Of a DNA stretch of 50,127 nucleotides, positions 8,700-16,697 are shown piece by piece (position 1 is the first letter of the stretch; each line of letters opens with the position of its first letter). The notes beneath the pieces were generated by a model. That model was not told the origin of the DNA, did not search any database, and worked only from the letters and a program-made list of their open reading frames with translations. Source of the stretch: Leifsonia aquatica H1aii (GTDB lineage: Bacteria > Actinomycetota > Actinomycetes > Actinomycetales > Microbacteriaceae). A program made the position numbers and the translations under genes. Location of the stretch: contig NZ_AYMR01000012.1 in the NCBI RefSeq assembly GCF_000633535.1, positions 1 through 50,127 on the forward strand. Direction: 5' to 3'.

Positions 8700-9719
8700 T
8701 CAGAGGGTGAGCAGCACCTTGGTCGCCGTGCGTCGATCCATAGCGTCGTACCCTTCGGCCGCGCGGTCGAGGGGGAGGGCCAGGTCGAAGACGCGACCCG
8801 GGTCGATCTCGCGGTTCCAGATGCGCTGGATGAGGTCGGGGAGGAAGCGTCGCACCGGGGCCGGGCCGCCGTGCAGGTGCACCGCGGAGAAGAACAGTTC
8901 GGCTCCAGGGAGGTCGACGCCGTGCGAGACGCCGACGAAGCCGACGTGGCCGCCGGGCCGGGCGGCACGGATGGCCTGCATCATCGACTCCTGCGTGCCG
9001 ACGGCCTCGATGACCGAGTGCGCCCCCAGTCCGCCGGTGAGCTCGCGGACCTTCGCCACCCCGGCGTCGCCCCGCTCCTCCACGATGTCCGTCGCGCCGA
9101 ACGCGCGCGCGAGCTCCTGGCGATCGGCGTGGCGCGACATCGCGATGATGCGCTCGGCGCCGAGCTGCGCGGCGGCCAGCACCCCCATCAGGCCGACCGC
9201 GCCGTCCCCGACGACGGCGACGGTCTTGCCCGGGCCCGCTTCAGCGGCGACGGCGGCGAACCATCCCGTTCCGAGCACGTCGGAGGCCGCGAGGAGGGAC
9301 GGGATGAGGTCGGCGTCGGGCCGCCCGGGAGTCGCCACCAGGGTGCCGTCCGCCATCGGGATGCGTGCCTTCTCGGCCTGAGTGCCGATCCCGCCCATCA
9401 TGACGGCGTGCACGCAGCGCGACTCGTAGCCGGCGCGACAGATCTCGCAGGTGCCGTCGGAGGCGACGAACGAGCCGACTACGAAGTCGCCCGGCTTCAC
9501 CGTGCGCACCGCAGCTCCGACCTCCTCCACCACGCCGACGTACTCGTGCCCCATGGGCGCGTGGTCGGGATGATCCACGCCGCGATACGGCCACAGGTCG
9601 GACCCGCAGATGCAGGTGGCCGACACACGGATGATCGCGTCGGTCGGCTCGATGATCGTCGGGTCCTCGCGCTCGTCGACGCGGACGTCGCCGGGGCCGT
9701 GCATGATCACTCCGCGCAT
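8700..9719 (-). CDS. Zinc-dependent alcohol dehydrogenase
   Basis: 339 residues; ATG 9719 lies behind GAAGGAG. It is a medium-chain dehydrogenase: catalytic-zinc motifs CICGSD and GHEYVGVVEEVG, then structural-zinc region DGTCEICRAGYESRC, in which the first ligand position is Asp instead of Cys, as in one known sub-branch. A Rossmann fold follows with the dinucleotide motif VAVVGDGAVGLMGV. Expected reaction: NAD(P)-dependent oxidation or reduction of an alcohol/aldehyde. First gene of the dehydrogenase-cupin-decarboxylase operon; no adjacent regulator. Confidence 0.9.
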   Translation of the reverse strand: MRGVIMHGPGDVRVDEREDPTIIEPTDAIIRVSATCICGSDLWPYRGVDHPDHAPMGHEYVGVVEEVGAAVRTVKPGDFVVGSFVASDGTCEICRAGYESRCVHAVMMGGIGTQAEKARIPMADGTLVATPGRPDADLIPSLLAASDVLGTGWFAAVAAEAGPGKTVAVVGDGAVGLMGVLAAAQLGAERIIAMSRHADRQELARAFGATDIVEERGDAGVAKVRELTGGLGAHSVIEAVGTQESMMQAIRAARPGGHVGFVGVSHGVDLPGAELFFSAVHLHGGPAPVRRFLPDLIQRIWNREIDPGRVFDLALPLDRAAEGYDAMDRRTATKVLLTL

Positions 9720-9893
9720 GGGGGGACTCCTTCTTCCGGGATGGGGATGCCCCCAGTCCACCCTGCGCGTCGCGCGCGTGGGAGTGTCTGCCGGGACGGG
9801 TACTGGCAGGGCACCTCTCCGGGGCCTGGAAGGATGTACTCTTTCCGACGATCCGCAGGCCCGTGGTACCGCGTATCGTCTCGGTCGCCCGGA

Positions 9894-10505
9894 CTACGCC
9901 GACGGATCGTGGCCGTCGCCGGCCGAGTGGTCGTGCTTCGCCGCGTCGGGGGACGCCTGGCCCTCGGTCGCGTTCACACCCTCGGGACCGGCCGCCGAGA
10001 GGTGATCGAGCAGCTCGTCGAGGCTGCCGAACGTCATCGTCTCGTCGTCGTTGTCGCGCTCGTCGATCTCGACGTCGTCGAACGCGAGGTCTTCGTCGAG
10101 CAGCACCCGGATCACGCTGTCGGGGAACTGCCGGGGTGCGTCGAAGGAGAGCAGCACGACGTCCACGAAGACGACGACCGACTTCAGCGCCAGGTCGTCC
10201 CGCAGATCGATCTGCTCCGCGCCCGGTTCGTCGCCGACCGCGTCCTCGATCTCGGACGCCGTCCGCTTGATGACCGTCTGCCAGGCCGGAGGGGTGAGCG
10301 CCAGGAACCGCTCGACCCGGTCGGTGAGCGCGGACACGTCGAGGGTGCCGCGGTCTTCCACCTCCGGATCGACGTTGACCATGACATCGCCGCCGATCGG
10401 TTCGAAGCGGGCGGGGCCGTAGACGAACGAGTCCTCGATCGCGGGCGAGGCGAGGAGCCCGCGCCGCTGGAGCTCGTCGGACAGCGAGGTGAGGGATGCG
10501 GTCAT
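9894..10505 (-). CDS. Hypothetical acidic cytosolic protein (203 aa)
   Basis: ATG 10505, 16 bp downstream of the zinc-ribbon gene and probably cotranscribed. The protein is strongly acidic, has no signal or membrane segment, and alternates beta-like stretches (SVVVFVDVVLLSF, DSVIRVLLDEDLAFDDVEIDERD) with a short helix (FGSLDELLDHL) and a disordered His/Asp-rich tail. I do not recognise a catalytic motif. The upstream neighbour is also a small soluble protein. Confidence 0.7.
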   Translation of the reverse strand: MTASLTSLSDELQRRGLLASPAIEDSFVYGPARFEPIGGDVMVNVDPEVEDRGTLDVSALTDRVERFLALTPPAWQTVIKRTASEIEDAVGDEPGAEQIDLRDDLALKSVVVFVDVVLLSFDAPRQFPDSVIRVLLDEDLAFDDVEIDERDNDDETMTFGSLDELLDHLSAAGPEGVNATEGQASPDAAKHDHSAGDGHDPSA

Positions 10506-10521
10506 TCCTGCAGGCTAGCGG

Positions 10522-10977
10522 TCAGACCGCCGAGAGGAGCTGCCGGCTGGGCGCGTAGTCGATCTTCCAGTCGACGTACACTCCCGCGAGCCCGCACCGG
10601 TCGCACTCGAGCCCGACGCTCACCCAGCGCACCTCTCCGTCGCCGGTGACGGCGAATCCTGCGGCCACGGCGAACGCGGTGCCGCCGCAGGTGCAGGTCG
10701 CCTCGACGAGGTCGGCCTCGTCGGCGATCGACGCGCACTCGAGCATCGCGACCTCGGTGTCGCACGCGAGGCAGAGCCGGATCGCCGCGCCCTCCGTGTC
10801 GTCGATCCCGAGGCCGAACCGGGTCGATCCGCACTCGCAGACCGCGGCGACCACGTCGTCGACCGCATAGCCGCCGGCCTCGTAGTCGGCGATGGAGGCG
10901 GCGAGGGCCGGCGAGGCGGCCGCGGCCGCGGCCGCGGCAGGGGAACCAGGGGAAGCGGGGGAGTCGGGCGATGTCAC
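10522..10977 (-). CDS. Zinc-ribbon-like hypothetical protein
   Basis: 151 residues from a GTG at 10977; the ribosome site is weak and the first about 25 residues are a Pro/Ser/Ala run, so the true start could be further in. Two pairs of Cys knuckles are visible: CECGSTRFG with CLACDTEV, and CTCGGTAF with CDRCGLAG. This suggests two zinc ribbons in tandem. Function unknown; nucleic-acid or protein binding is possible. Confidence 0.7.
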   Translation of the reverse strand: MTSPDSPASPGSPAAAAAAAASPALAASIADYEAGGYAVDDVVAAVCECGSTRFGLGIDDTEGAAIRLCLACDTEVAMLECASIADEADLVEATCTCGGTAFAVAAGFAVTGDGEVRWVSVGLECDRCGLAGVYVDWKIDYAPSRQLLSAV

Positions 10978-11035
10978 GGCTCGACGGTAGCAGGACGACG
11001 GGAGCCGGCCGTCGTGCGGATGGGTCGGGTGAACG

Positions 11036-11071
11036 CACCGCGGCCCGCCTCGATCGAGGCGGGCCGCGGTG
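11036..11071 (-). terminator. 36-bp perfect palindrome, probable terminator
   Basis: Eighteen bases starting CACCGCGGCC are followed at once by their exact reverse complement. It lies 19 bp beyond the stop of the CD225-like gene. No T-run follows, so it may act as a GC-only terminator, as is frequent in actinobacteria, or as an RNA-stabilising end. Confidence 0.6.
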
Positions 11072-11089
11072 GTGAGGCGATGCGGAAGG

Positions 11090-11776
11090 CTACTTCGCCG
11101 CCCGGACGGAGCCGGTCAGCTCGGAGTCGTCGCCCGGGGTGAGGAAGCAGACCAGGGTGCGCTTGCCCGCGCTCCAGAACTCTTCGGAGGGGGCGAGGTA
11201 GTGCTCGGTGTAGGTGCCGGCCGCCTCCGCGCCCACGTAGTCGGTGAGCGGCGCTCCTACGCAGTTCTCGACGGCGGCTTCGACGATCGCGCTCTTGCCG
11301 GGGTAGTCGCGGCCCTTCAGCTCGGCCGTGTTGTAGACCTCACCGGTGTGCGGCTGCGCGCAGTCGATGGGCGGGACGCCCGGGGTCATGGAGCTCGTCG
11401 GAGCGGTGAAGCAGTCGCCCGCCTGGAGGTCATAGGTCGCCACACCGGGTCCCTTGTAGGGGTCTTCGGCGACGGTGGAGCCGGCGAGTCCGAGTGTCAG
11501 GACGACGAGGAGCACCGAGAGGGCCCAGCCCGCGACGCCGACGCAGGTCGCGACGATGGAGAGCGTCTTGGCGGTCCGGCTCGCGGCGGCGGCGGCGGGG
11601 AGGTCGTGCGCCTCGATGGCCTTGCGGGTGGCGACCGACTTGAGGATCGCGAAAAGACCCACCGGCCAGAACAGCACGGTGGAGACGATCGCGAAGACGA
11701 GATGCGTCGACGGCGTGCGGGCGGGGGCGGCCTCCGCGGATCGGCGGGTCTGCGGGGCGGTGGGTTCGGTCGTCAT
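11090..11776 (-). CDS. CD225/dispanin-like membrane protein with septum-formation-type tail
   Basis: 228 residues; ATG 11776 with GGAGAG upstream. Residues about 20-100 contain two membrane segments in a CD225/dispanin-like arrangement (PSTHLVFAIVSTVLFWPVG, then KTLSIVATCVGVAGWALSV). The rest is extracellular and resembles the Septum_form domain of actinobacterial envelope proteins: DLQAGDCFTAPTS, a PIDCAQPHTGEVYNTAEL motif (Cys-x4-H region) and further Cys residues that could form disulfides. Role inferred: cell-envelope or division-associated; no enzyme motif. Confidence 0.75.
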   Translation of the reverse strand: MTTEPTAPQTRRSAEAAPARTPSTHLVFAIVSTVLFWPVGLFAILKSVATRKAIEAHDLPAAAAASRTAKTLSIVATCVGVAGWALSVLLVVLTLGLAGSTVAEDPYKGPGVATYDLQAGDCFTAPTSSMTPGVPPIDCAQPHTGEVYNTAELKGRDYPGKSAIVEAAVENCVGAPLTDYVGAEAAGTYTEHYLAPSEEFWSAGKRTLVCFLTPGDDSELTGSVRAAK

Positions 11777-12298
11777 GGGTACTCTCCACGTTCGGGTCGG
11801 GGGTGCCGCCCCGGGATCGGGCGGCGGGATGATCGGGCGATGCGGGTTGGCCGTCCGGCGGGACGCGCGGACGGACCAGGCGCTGCGGCTCGTGATGGCC
11901 GAACTGTGACAGGGCCGTCGGGCATCGGCAGGCGCGCTCGATATCGAGGCTACGAGCGGCCGCTTTCCGCTTCAGTAGCGGGGTCGCGGATCTGCGAAAC
12001 GGCTCCCTGGATGTCGGTAGCGGGACGCAGCTGCACGGGGCCTCCGGTCCGCGGGCACGCCCTGTCCCGGATACGGAGATCGTCGCCGGGTTTCCCGCGA
12101 GAGCCGGGCGCCGATCACTGAGGTGCGGCGCTCGGTCGCGGATCCCGAGGGTTCGCGTTCGTACCGTCGTTGATGGCGCGCGAACCGCTCTGTCGCATTC
12201 CTCCCGCAGCTGCACCGCGGGAGGGGATCACCTAACCGCATGATCTCGGCAGACGCACGCTACTGCCCATTCCTAGCAACCCGACAGAAAGTCACACG
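11777..12298. promoter_or_regulatory. Divergent intergenic region
   Basis: 522 bp between the minus-strand CD225-like gene and the plus-strand surface-protein gene. It must hold two divergent promoters. The last 100 bp carry a hairpin (listed separately) and a lower-GC stretch with CCTAACCGC before the start. Open frames here lack ribosome sites and were not accepted as genes. Confidence 0.5.
12200..12224 (+). promoter_or_regulatory. Inverted repeat upstream of surface-protein gene
   Basis: CCTCCCGC and GCGGGAGG form a perfect 8-bp stem around a 9-nt loop, 75 bp before the start of the ricin/Ig gene. It could be an operator, a leader hairpin or a terminator blocking readthrough. The paralogue at 1058 has no such stem at the same place. 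Confidence 0.4.
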
Positions 12299-14317
12299 TT
12301 GAAGAACTCATTTAAGAAGAGAGCCGGCCGCGCCGCCCTGGCGGGCGCCACCCTGCTCGGCCTCACCGCCGGTGGCCTCGCCTTCGCCGCGCCCGCCAGC
12401 GCCGCCGAGCCGACCGGCCAGGTGACCGGCCCGCTCCTCAACTTTCGAGGTGCCATGACCCAGGATCTCGTGCTGTACCCGAACAACCCGGCCTATAAGA
12501 GATACGACACGGGCAACGAGACCCAGATTCTGGCAGCGATGGCCGCCGCGCCGAAGTTCCAGTACCCCTCTGCAGGGAACATCGGCCCGATCGTCGCTTC
12601 GAACGGCCTCTGCGTCACTATGCAATCGAGCAAGACCGGTAACGCGGCGATGCTCTCCTGCACCGGCGCCAAGAACCAGCAGTGGACCGCGGGGGCGGGC
12701 GTCAGGGACGGGACGTCAGTGACCACATTCCAGAACGTGCAGTACCCCAACATCGACAACAACGTCTCTACCCCGGGCTTCCTGATCGCGGGACCAACCT
12801 CCCCGTCGGGAATGACGGTTGTAGCACCCACCATCGCGTACATGAGCTTTGGATGGCGCACGGATCTGATGGTTGTGCCCCGGGCCCTGACGTCGCCTCT
12901 CTCCGGCACCATCACCCCAGCGACCGTGTTCTCGGGCACCGGCCCGGTCGGTGACGTCGTCGTGATCCAGGATGGCGCGGGCACGACCGTCGGCACGGCC
13001 GTCGTGGACAGCACCGGCAAGTGGTCGCTGACGTTGTCCAACCCGCCGGCCAACGGCGCGGTCGACCTGACTGTCGTCATGTCCGGTGACGGTACCGCGC
13101 TGGAGACGGTCGCGACCGGTTCGTACACGATGAGCGGCTCGACGGAGCCCTCTTCGTACACCGGCCCGACCAGCGGCAACGTCACCCCCGACACCGTGTA
13201 CACCGGCACCGGTGCCAAGGGTGAGACCGTCACCATCACCGACAAGGCCGGCACCGTCCTCGGCACCACCACCATCGGTGAGGACGGAAAGTGGTCGCTG
13301 AAACTCGACCCGGCTCCGATCAACGGCTCCCTGGACCTGACGGTCACCATCGGCGACCAGAAGGTCGCGGATGTCACCGTCGCCATGACCGGTTCCGACG
13401 AGGCTCCCTCGTACACCGGCCCCACCAGCGGCAACGTGACGCCCGACACCCAGTACACCGGTACCGGTGCCAAGGGTGAGACCGTCACGATCACCGACAA
13501 GGCCGGCAACGTCCTCGGCGAGACCGTAGTCGGTGACGACGGAAAGTGGTCGTTGACCCTGGACCCGGCCCCGATGAACGGCAGCACCGACCTCACCGTC
13601 TCCATCGGTGGCCAGAAGGTCGCCGATGTGAATGTCACGATGACGGGTTCGGATGAGCCGCGTGCGCTGATCTCGCCTGAGGCGGGCAGCCCGATCACTC
13701 CGGACACGGAGTTCTCCGGCACCGGCAACATCGGTGACGTGGTGAAGATCAAGGACAAGGACGGCAACGTTCTCGGCACCGCGGAGGTCGGCAATGACGG
13801 AAAGTGGTCCACGACCCTGAACCCGGCCCCGGCGAACGGTGACACGAACCTGGTGATCGAGGTCACCGGCAAGGACGGCACGACCGAGGAGCTCGCCAAC
13901 GGTTCCTACGAGATGACCGACTCGACCACGAAGTTCGAGGTCCTGACCCCGAACCTGGAGGACACGAACAACATCCCGAACGGGACCGTGTTCACCGGCA
14001 AGGGCGAGCCTGGGACGGCCGTGATCATCACGGACAAGGACGGCAACGCCGTCGGCGACGCCACCGTCGACAGCGAAGGCAATTGGTCGGCGACGATCAC
14101 CGGTCTGGAAGAGGGCGACAACAGCCTGAAGCTGACCTACATCGTTCCTGGTGAGGACCCGGTCGTCATGGATCTCGGACCGATCGTCGTCGTCACCGAC
14201 GACGCCGGTATCCCGGTCATGGACCCCGCCCTCGCCGGTGGGTTCGGCATGATCCTCCTCGCCGCCGCGGGCGCCTTCGCCGGCCTCCGCCGCCGCCGGG
14301 TCGCCACCCAGCAGTAA
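12299..14317 (+). CDS. Secreted ricin-lectin-like protein with five Ig-like repeats and C-terminal membrane anchor
   Basis: 672 residues from TTG 12299, supported by alignment with the paralogue's signal peptide and the shared leader AGTCACAC. Residues 1-36: Sec signal. Residues about 37-195: ricin-B-like region with Cys105, Cys121 and NQQW ending at Trp129. Residues about 196-630: five bacterial Ig-like repeats (Big_6 type), each with TVFSGTG...GD-x-V-x-I and DGKWS-x-TL. Repeats two and three are nearly identical at DNA level with an 85-residue period. The C-terminus has a hydrophobic span and the cluster RRRR, with no clear LPxTG; PVMDPALAGG precedes it. Likely a surface adhesin or glycan-binding stalk. 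Confidence 0.88.
   Translation: MKNSFKKRAGRAALAGATLLGLTAGGLAFAAPASAAEPTGQVTGPLLNFRGAMTQDLVLYPNNPAYKRYDTGNETQILAAMAAAPKFQYPSAGNIGPIVASNGLCVTMQSSKTGNAAMLSCTGAKNQQWTAGAGVRDGTSVTTFQNVQYPNIDNNVSTPGFLIAGPTSPSGMTVVAPTIAYMSFGWRTDLMVVPRALTSPLSGTITPATVFSGTGPVGDVVVIQDGAGTTVGTAVVDSTGKWSLTLSNPPANGAVDLTVVMSGDGTALETVATGSYTMSGSTEPSSYTGPTSGNVTPDTVYTGTGAKGETVTITDKAGTVLGTTTIGEDGKWSLKLDPAPINGSLDLTVTIGDQKVADVTVAMTGSDEAPSYTGPTSGNVTPDTQYTGTGAKGETVTITDKAGNVLGETVVGDDGKWSLTLDPAPMNGSTDLTVSIGGQKVADVNVTMTGSDEPRALISPEAGSPITPDTEFSGTGNIGDVVKIKDKDGNVLGTAEVGNDGKWSTTLNPAPANGDTNLVIEVTGKDGTTEELANGSYEMTDSTTKFEVLTPNLEDTNNIPNGTVFTGKGEPGTAVIITDKDGNAVGDATVDSEGNWSATITGLEEGDNSLKLTYIVPGEDPVVMDLGPIVVVTDDAGIPVMDPALAGGFGMILLAAAGAFAGLRRRRVATQQ
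13157..13666 (+). repeat. Tandem 255-bp direct repeat inside the Ig-repeat gene
   Basis: The copy beginning at 13157 is repeated at 13412, a spacing of 255 bp (85 codons). Long stretches are identical (for example GGTGCCAAGGGTGAGACCGT in both). Such in-frame repeats can expand or contract by recombination and so vary stalk length. Confidence 0.8.
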
Positions 14318-14356
14318 CCAGCGTCTGGCGCGGCTGCGGCCCGCGGCAGACACCCC

Positions 14357-14401
14357 ACGACGGTGCCCCGTCGGTGAACTCCACCGGCGGGGCACCGTCG
14401 T
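14357..14401 (+). terminator. Long hairpin terminator after the surface-protein gene
   Basis: ACGACGGTGCCCCG pairs perfectly with CGGGGCACCGTCGT, and the loop itself contains CGGTG and CACCG, extending the stem. It begins 40 bp after the stop codon. No long T-run follows. Confidence 0.7.
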
Positions 14402-14573
14402 CTCTGCAGGCAGCGCCGAGACACGTCATCCTGCCGTCGCGACTACCCACTCGGGCATTCCGGCCTACGGAGATAACGGTCCGCGGCACGCTTCCGCCGT
14501 TCCTCCCGCCGTACGCTCAGCGGACCATCGCGCGGGCGCGCGCGGACTCACGAACCTCGAGGAGATGACGACG

Positions 14574-14759
14574 ATGCATGCAGAGATCTTCGTCAGCCAG
14601 CAGTCCGGAACGCCGATCCGGGTCGGCTGTCTGTGCGGCCTCCCGGGCGACCACGAACCCCTGCCGGGCACCGCCCGTCGCCTGGTCGACCGCCCCGTGG
14701 AGACGACGCTCTCGCGCGACACCACGCACCCCGACACCCGGCGCAGGGCAGAGTCGTGA
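14574..14759 (+). CDS. Small hypothetical protein (61 aa)
   Basis: ATG 14574 is preferred because GAGGAG ends 9 nt upstream; the in-frame ATG at 14565 is too close to that site. The peptide has a CLCG motif (VGCLCGLPGDHEPLPG) in its first third and a basic, polar tail. No signal or membrane segment. Its stop overlaps the next start (GTGA), implying coupling. Family not recognised. Confidence 0.55.
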   Translation: MHAEIFVSQQSGTPIRVGCLCGLPGDHEPLPGTARRLVDRPVETTLSRDTTHPDTRRRAES

Positions 14760-15043
14760 CCGGGTGGCAGCGGCTCACTGTAGGAGGCATCGCCGTGGTC
14801 TTCGGCTCCATCGGGCTGTTCTGCCTGGGCGTGCTCAACCTGATGGTGGTCGGTGCGGCCCTCGTCCCCGACGTCGTCGCGACGGTCGGGGGTGTGTTCG
14901 GCACGGCGGCGGCCACGCTCGCGGCCGCGGCCGGGCTGGTCTGGTGCGCCTCCGCGCTCCGGGTGCGTCGCACGCCGCCCCCGCGACGTCGGTCCTTCGT
15001 CGGAATGCTCCCCGGCGGCGGCCGGCACACGCAGGGGGCCTGA
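14756..15043 (+). CDS. Small membrane protein (95 aa)
   Basis: GTG 14756 overlaps the stop of the preceding small gene by 4 bp. Two hydrophobic helices (about residues 8-36 and 42-66) are followed by a basic tail (RVRRTPPPRRRSF), so both ends are probably cytoplasmic. No known domain is recognised. Confidence 0.6.
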   Translation: MTGWQRLTVGGIAVVFGSIGLFCLGVLNLMVVGAALVPDVVATVGGVFGTAAATLAAAAGLVWCASALRVRRTPPPRRRSFVGMLPGGGRHTQGA

Positions 15044-15152
15044 GCGCGGCGCAGGGCGGCCCTCCGCGGTCGGCTGAGCCGTTCGGCCGAGCTGGCGGTC
15101 CCGAGGACAACGGTGGACGTCCGAGGGCAGCGCAGGGCGTCAGCCCGTCGGT

Positions 15153-15181
15153 CGTCGGCACGTCCACGGTGACGGCCGACG
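15153..15181 (-). terminator. Weak hairpin after wecB
   Basis: CGTCGGC and GCCGACG form a 7-bp stem with a 15-nt loop about 40 bp beyond the wecB stop on the minus strand. The stretch 15044-15222 holds no gene. Confidence 0.3.
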
Positions 15182-15222
15182 AGACGACGCGGCTGAGGGC
15201 GGCAGAGAGCCGTCGAGTGCGG

Positions 15223-16344
15223 TCACGCCGCGAGCATCGACCCCGTCCGCAACCCGACCAGGCTGCGGATCTCGTCGGCGATCCGCTCGGAGGCGGTCCC
15301 ATCGCCGTACGGGCTCGGTACGGCGGCCAGCGCCCGGTGACGCTCGTCGAGCTCGCCGATCCAACTCTCGACGATCGCAGAGATCTGAGGACCGGGCAGC
15401 ACGCGCTCGGCGAAGGAGCCCATGACCTCAGGGCGCTCGGTGGAGGCGCGCACGACCAGGAGGGGGCGCTTGATCACGCTGCACTCCTCCTGCACGCCGC
15501 CGGAGTCGGAGACCAGCACGGCGGCGGAGGAGGCGAGGGCGAGGAACTCGGGCGGGGTCACGGGGTCGATCACCGTGATCCCGTCGAGCAGGGGCTCGAG
15601 CCCGAACTCGCGGATGCGCGCACGGGTGCGCGGGTGCAGCGGCAGCACGACCGGCAGACTCAGGCGGGCGAGCTCCGAGAGGATCGCGGTGAGCGCTTCG
15701 ACGGAGTCCGTATTCTCCGGGCGGTGGAACGTCCCCAGCACGTAGCCGTCGGCGACCAGACCGCGATCGGAGAGGATCGCGGCGACCTCGGCGGTGGGCA
15801 GCCGCTGCGCGTTCACTGCTTCCACGACGGTGTTGCCGGTCAGCACGATGCGCTCTGCCGGAATGCGCTCCGCGCGGAGGTTCTCCACGTTCACGTCGGT
15901 GGGGGCGCAGAGCAGGTCGGCGATGTGATCCACCATCACCCGGTTGTGCTCCTCGGGCATGGCGCGGTCGAAGCTGCGGAGCCCCGCCTCCACGTGCACG
16001 AGGGGGATGCCCAGTGCGTTCGCGGCGAGAGCGCCGGCGAGAGTCGCGTTGGTGTCGCCTTGGACGACGACGGCTCTCGGTGGACGGGCGGTGAAGATCG
16101 CGTCCAGCTGCGTGAGCGTGGAGGCGACCTGCGCGGCACGGCCGGAACCGCCGACGGTCAGGGTGGCCTCGGGCCGGGGGAGGCCGAGAGCCTCCCAGAC
16201 CGAGCCGGAGAGGGCGGGATCGTAGTGCTGGCCGGTGTGGAAGACCCGGCTCGAGGAGCCGAGGGAATGGATGATGCCGGCGAGCTTGACCATCTCGGGT
16301 CGGGTGCCGAGCACGACGGCGATGCCACGGGGGGAGGCGGACAT
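15223..16344 (-). CDS. wecB: UDP-N-acetylglucosamine 2-epimerase (non-hydrolysing)
   Basis: 373 residues, full length for the family. ATG 16344 follows GAGAGGAAATC. It interconverts UDP-GlcNAc and UDP-ManNAc in the cytosol, supplying ManNAc for teichoic-acid or polysaccharide synthesis. Diagnostic motifs are present: GTRPEMVKLAGII at the N-terminus, VQGDTNATLAGALAA, HVEAGLRSFDRAMPEEHNR, GTFHRPENTD with the catalytic His, and SDSGGVQEE with TERPEV near the C-terminus. A terminator-like hairpin sits only 36 nt upstream of the start, which suggests regulated readthrough. The envelope genes nearby agree with a wall-polymer role. Confidence 0.95.
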   Translation of the reverse strand: MSASPRGIAVVLGTRPEMVKLAGIIHSLGSSSRVFHTGQHYDPALSGSVWEALGLPRPEATLTVGGSGRAAQVASTLTQLDAIFTARPPRAVVVQGDTNATLAGALAANALGIPLVHVEAGLRSFDRAMPEEHNRVMVDHIADLLCAPTDVNVENLRAERIPAERIVLTGNTVVEAVNAQRLPTAEVAAILSDRGLVADGYVLGTFHRPENTDSVEALTAILSELARLSLPVVLPLHPRTRARIREFGLEPLLDGITVIDPVTPPEFLALASSAAVLVSDSGGVQEECSVIKRPLLVVRASTERPEVMGSFAERVLPGPQISAIVESWIGELDERHRALAAVPSPYGDGTASERIADEIRSLVGLRTGSMLAA

Positions 16345-16380
16345 GATTTCCTCTCGGTCGGGGCGCGGGAGGGTACGCGC

Positions 16381-16410
16381 AAAAACCGCCGTGACGCAGG
16401 TTCACGGCGG
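16381..16410 (-). terminator. Intrinsic terminator / possible attenuator in front of wecB
   Basis: On the minus strand CCGCCGTGA pairs with TCACGGCGG around a 7-nt loop and is followed directly by TTTTT. It ends 36 nt before the wecB start, so it either ends the LuxR transcript or attenuates wecB. Confidence 0.75.
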
Positions 16411-16457
16411 CGGGTTCGGGTCGGGTTCGGGTGGAACGTGCGGGTATCGGCGGGTGG

Positions 16458-16494
16458 AGAGGCCGGCCGCCCAAGGGAGGGGCGGCCGACCTCT
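16458..16494 (-). promoter_or_regulatory. Second hairpin in the wecB leader
   Basis: A 15-bp stem with one imperfect pair (arms AGAGGCCGGCCGCCC and GGGCGGCCGACCTCT as read on the plus strand) lies 48 bp upstream of the T-tailed hairpin. Between them is an 11-bp tandem repeat CGGGTTCGGGT. The rest of 16345-16697 shows no gene. Confidence 0.5.
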
Positions 16495-16697
16495 GAGCGC
16501 ACGGACCACCCGTTAGTCCGAATACGCAACGTCGCCGCGGAGTGGTACCCGAACTCCGTATCGCGACTGACGTGACTCCACTCTCCCGCCCCTTTCGCAC
16601 GATCTGGGTGGTGCGGAGGCGATCTCGGTACCGGGCCCGGTCACGTCAGGTAGCGGCGCCCATCCCGATCAGCAGTGAGCCGGGCGGCGTTCGGTTC

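Noticed and set aside
12493-14395. Two long minus-strand frames over the Ig-repeat gene
   Set aside because: They are the periodic mirror of the repeats; the plus strand has signal peptide, lectin motif and anchor.
14578-16575. Long plus-strand frame across the small genes and wecB
   Set aside because: It crosses terminator-like structures and mirrors wecB; no domain and no ribosome site.
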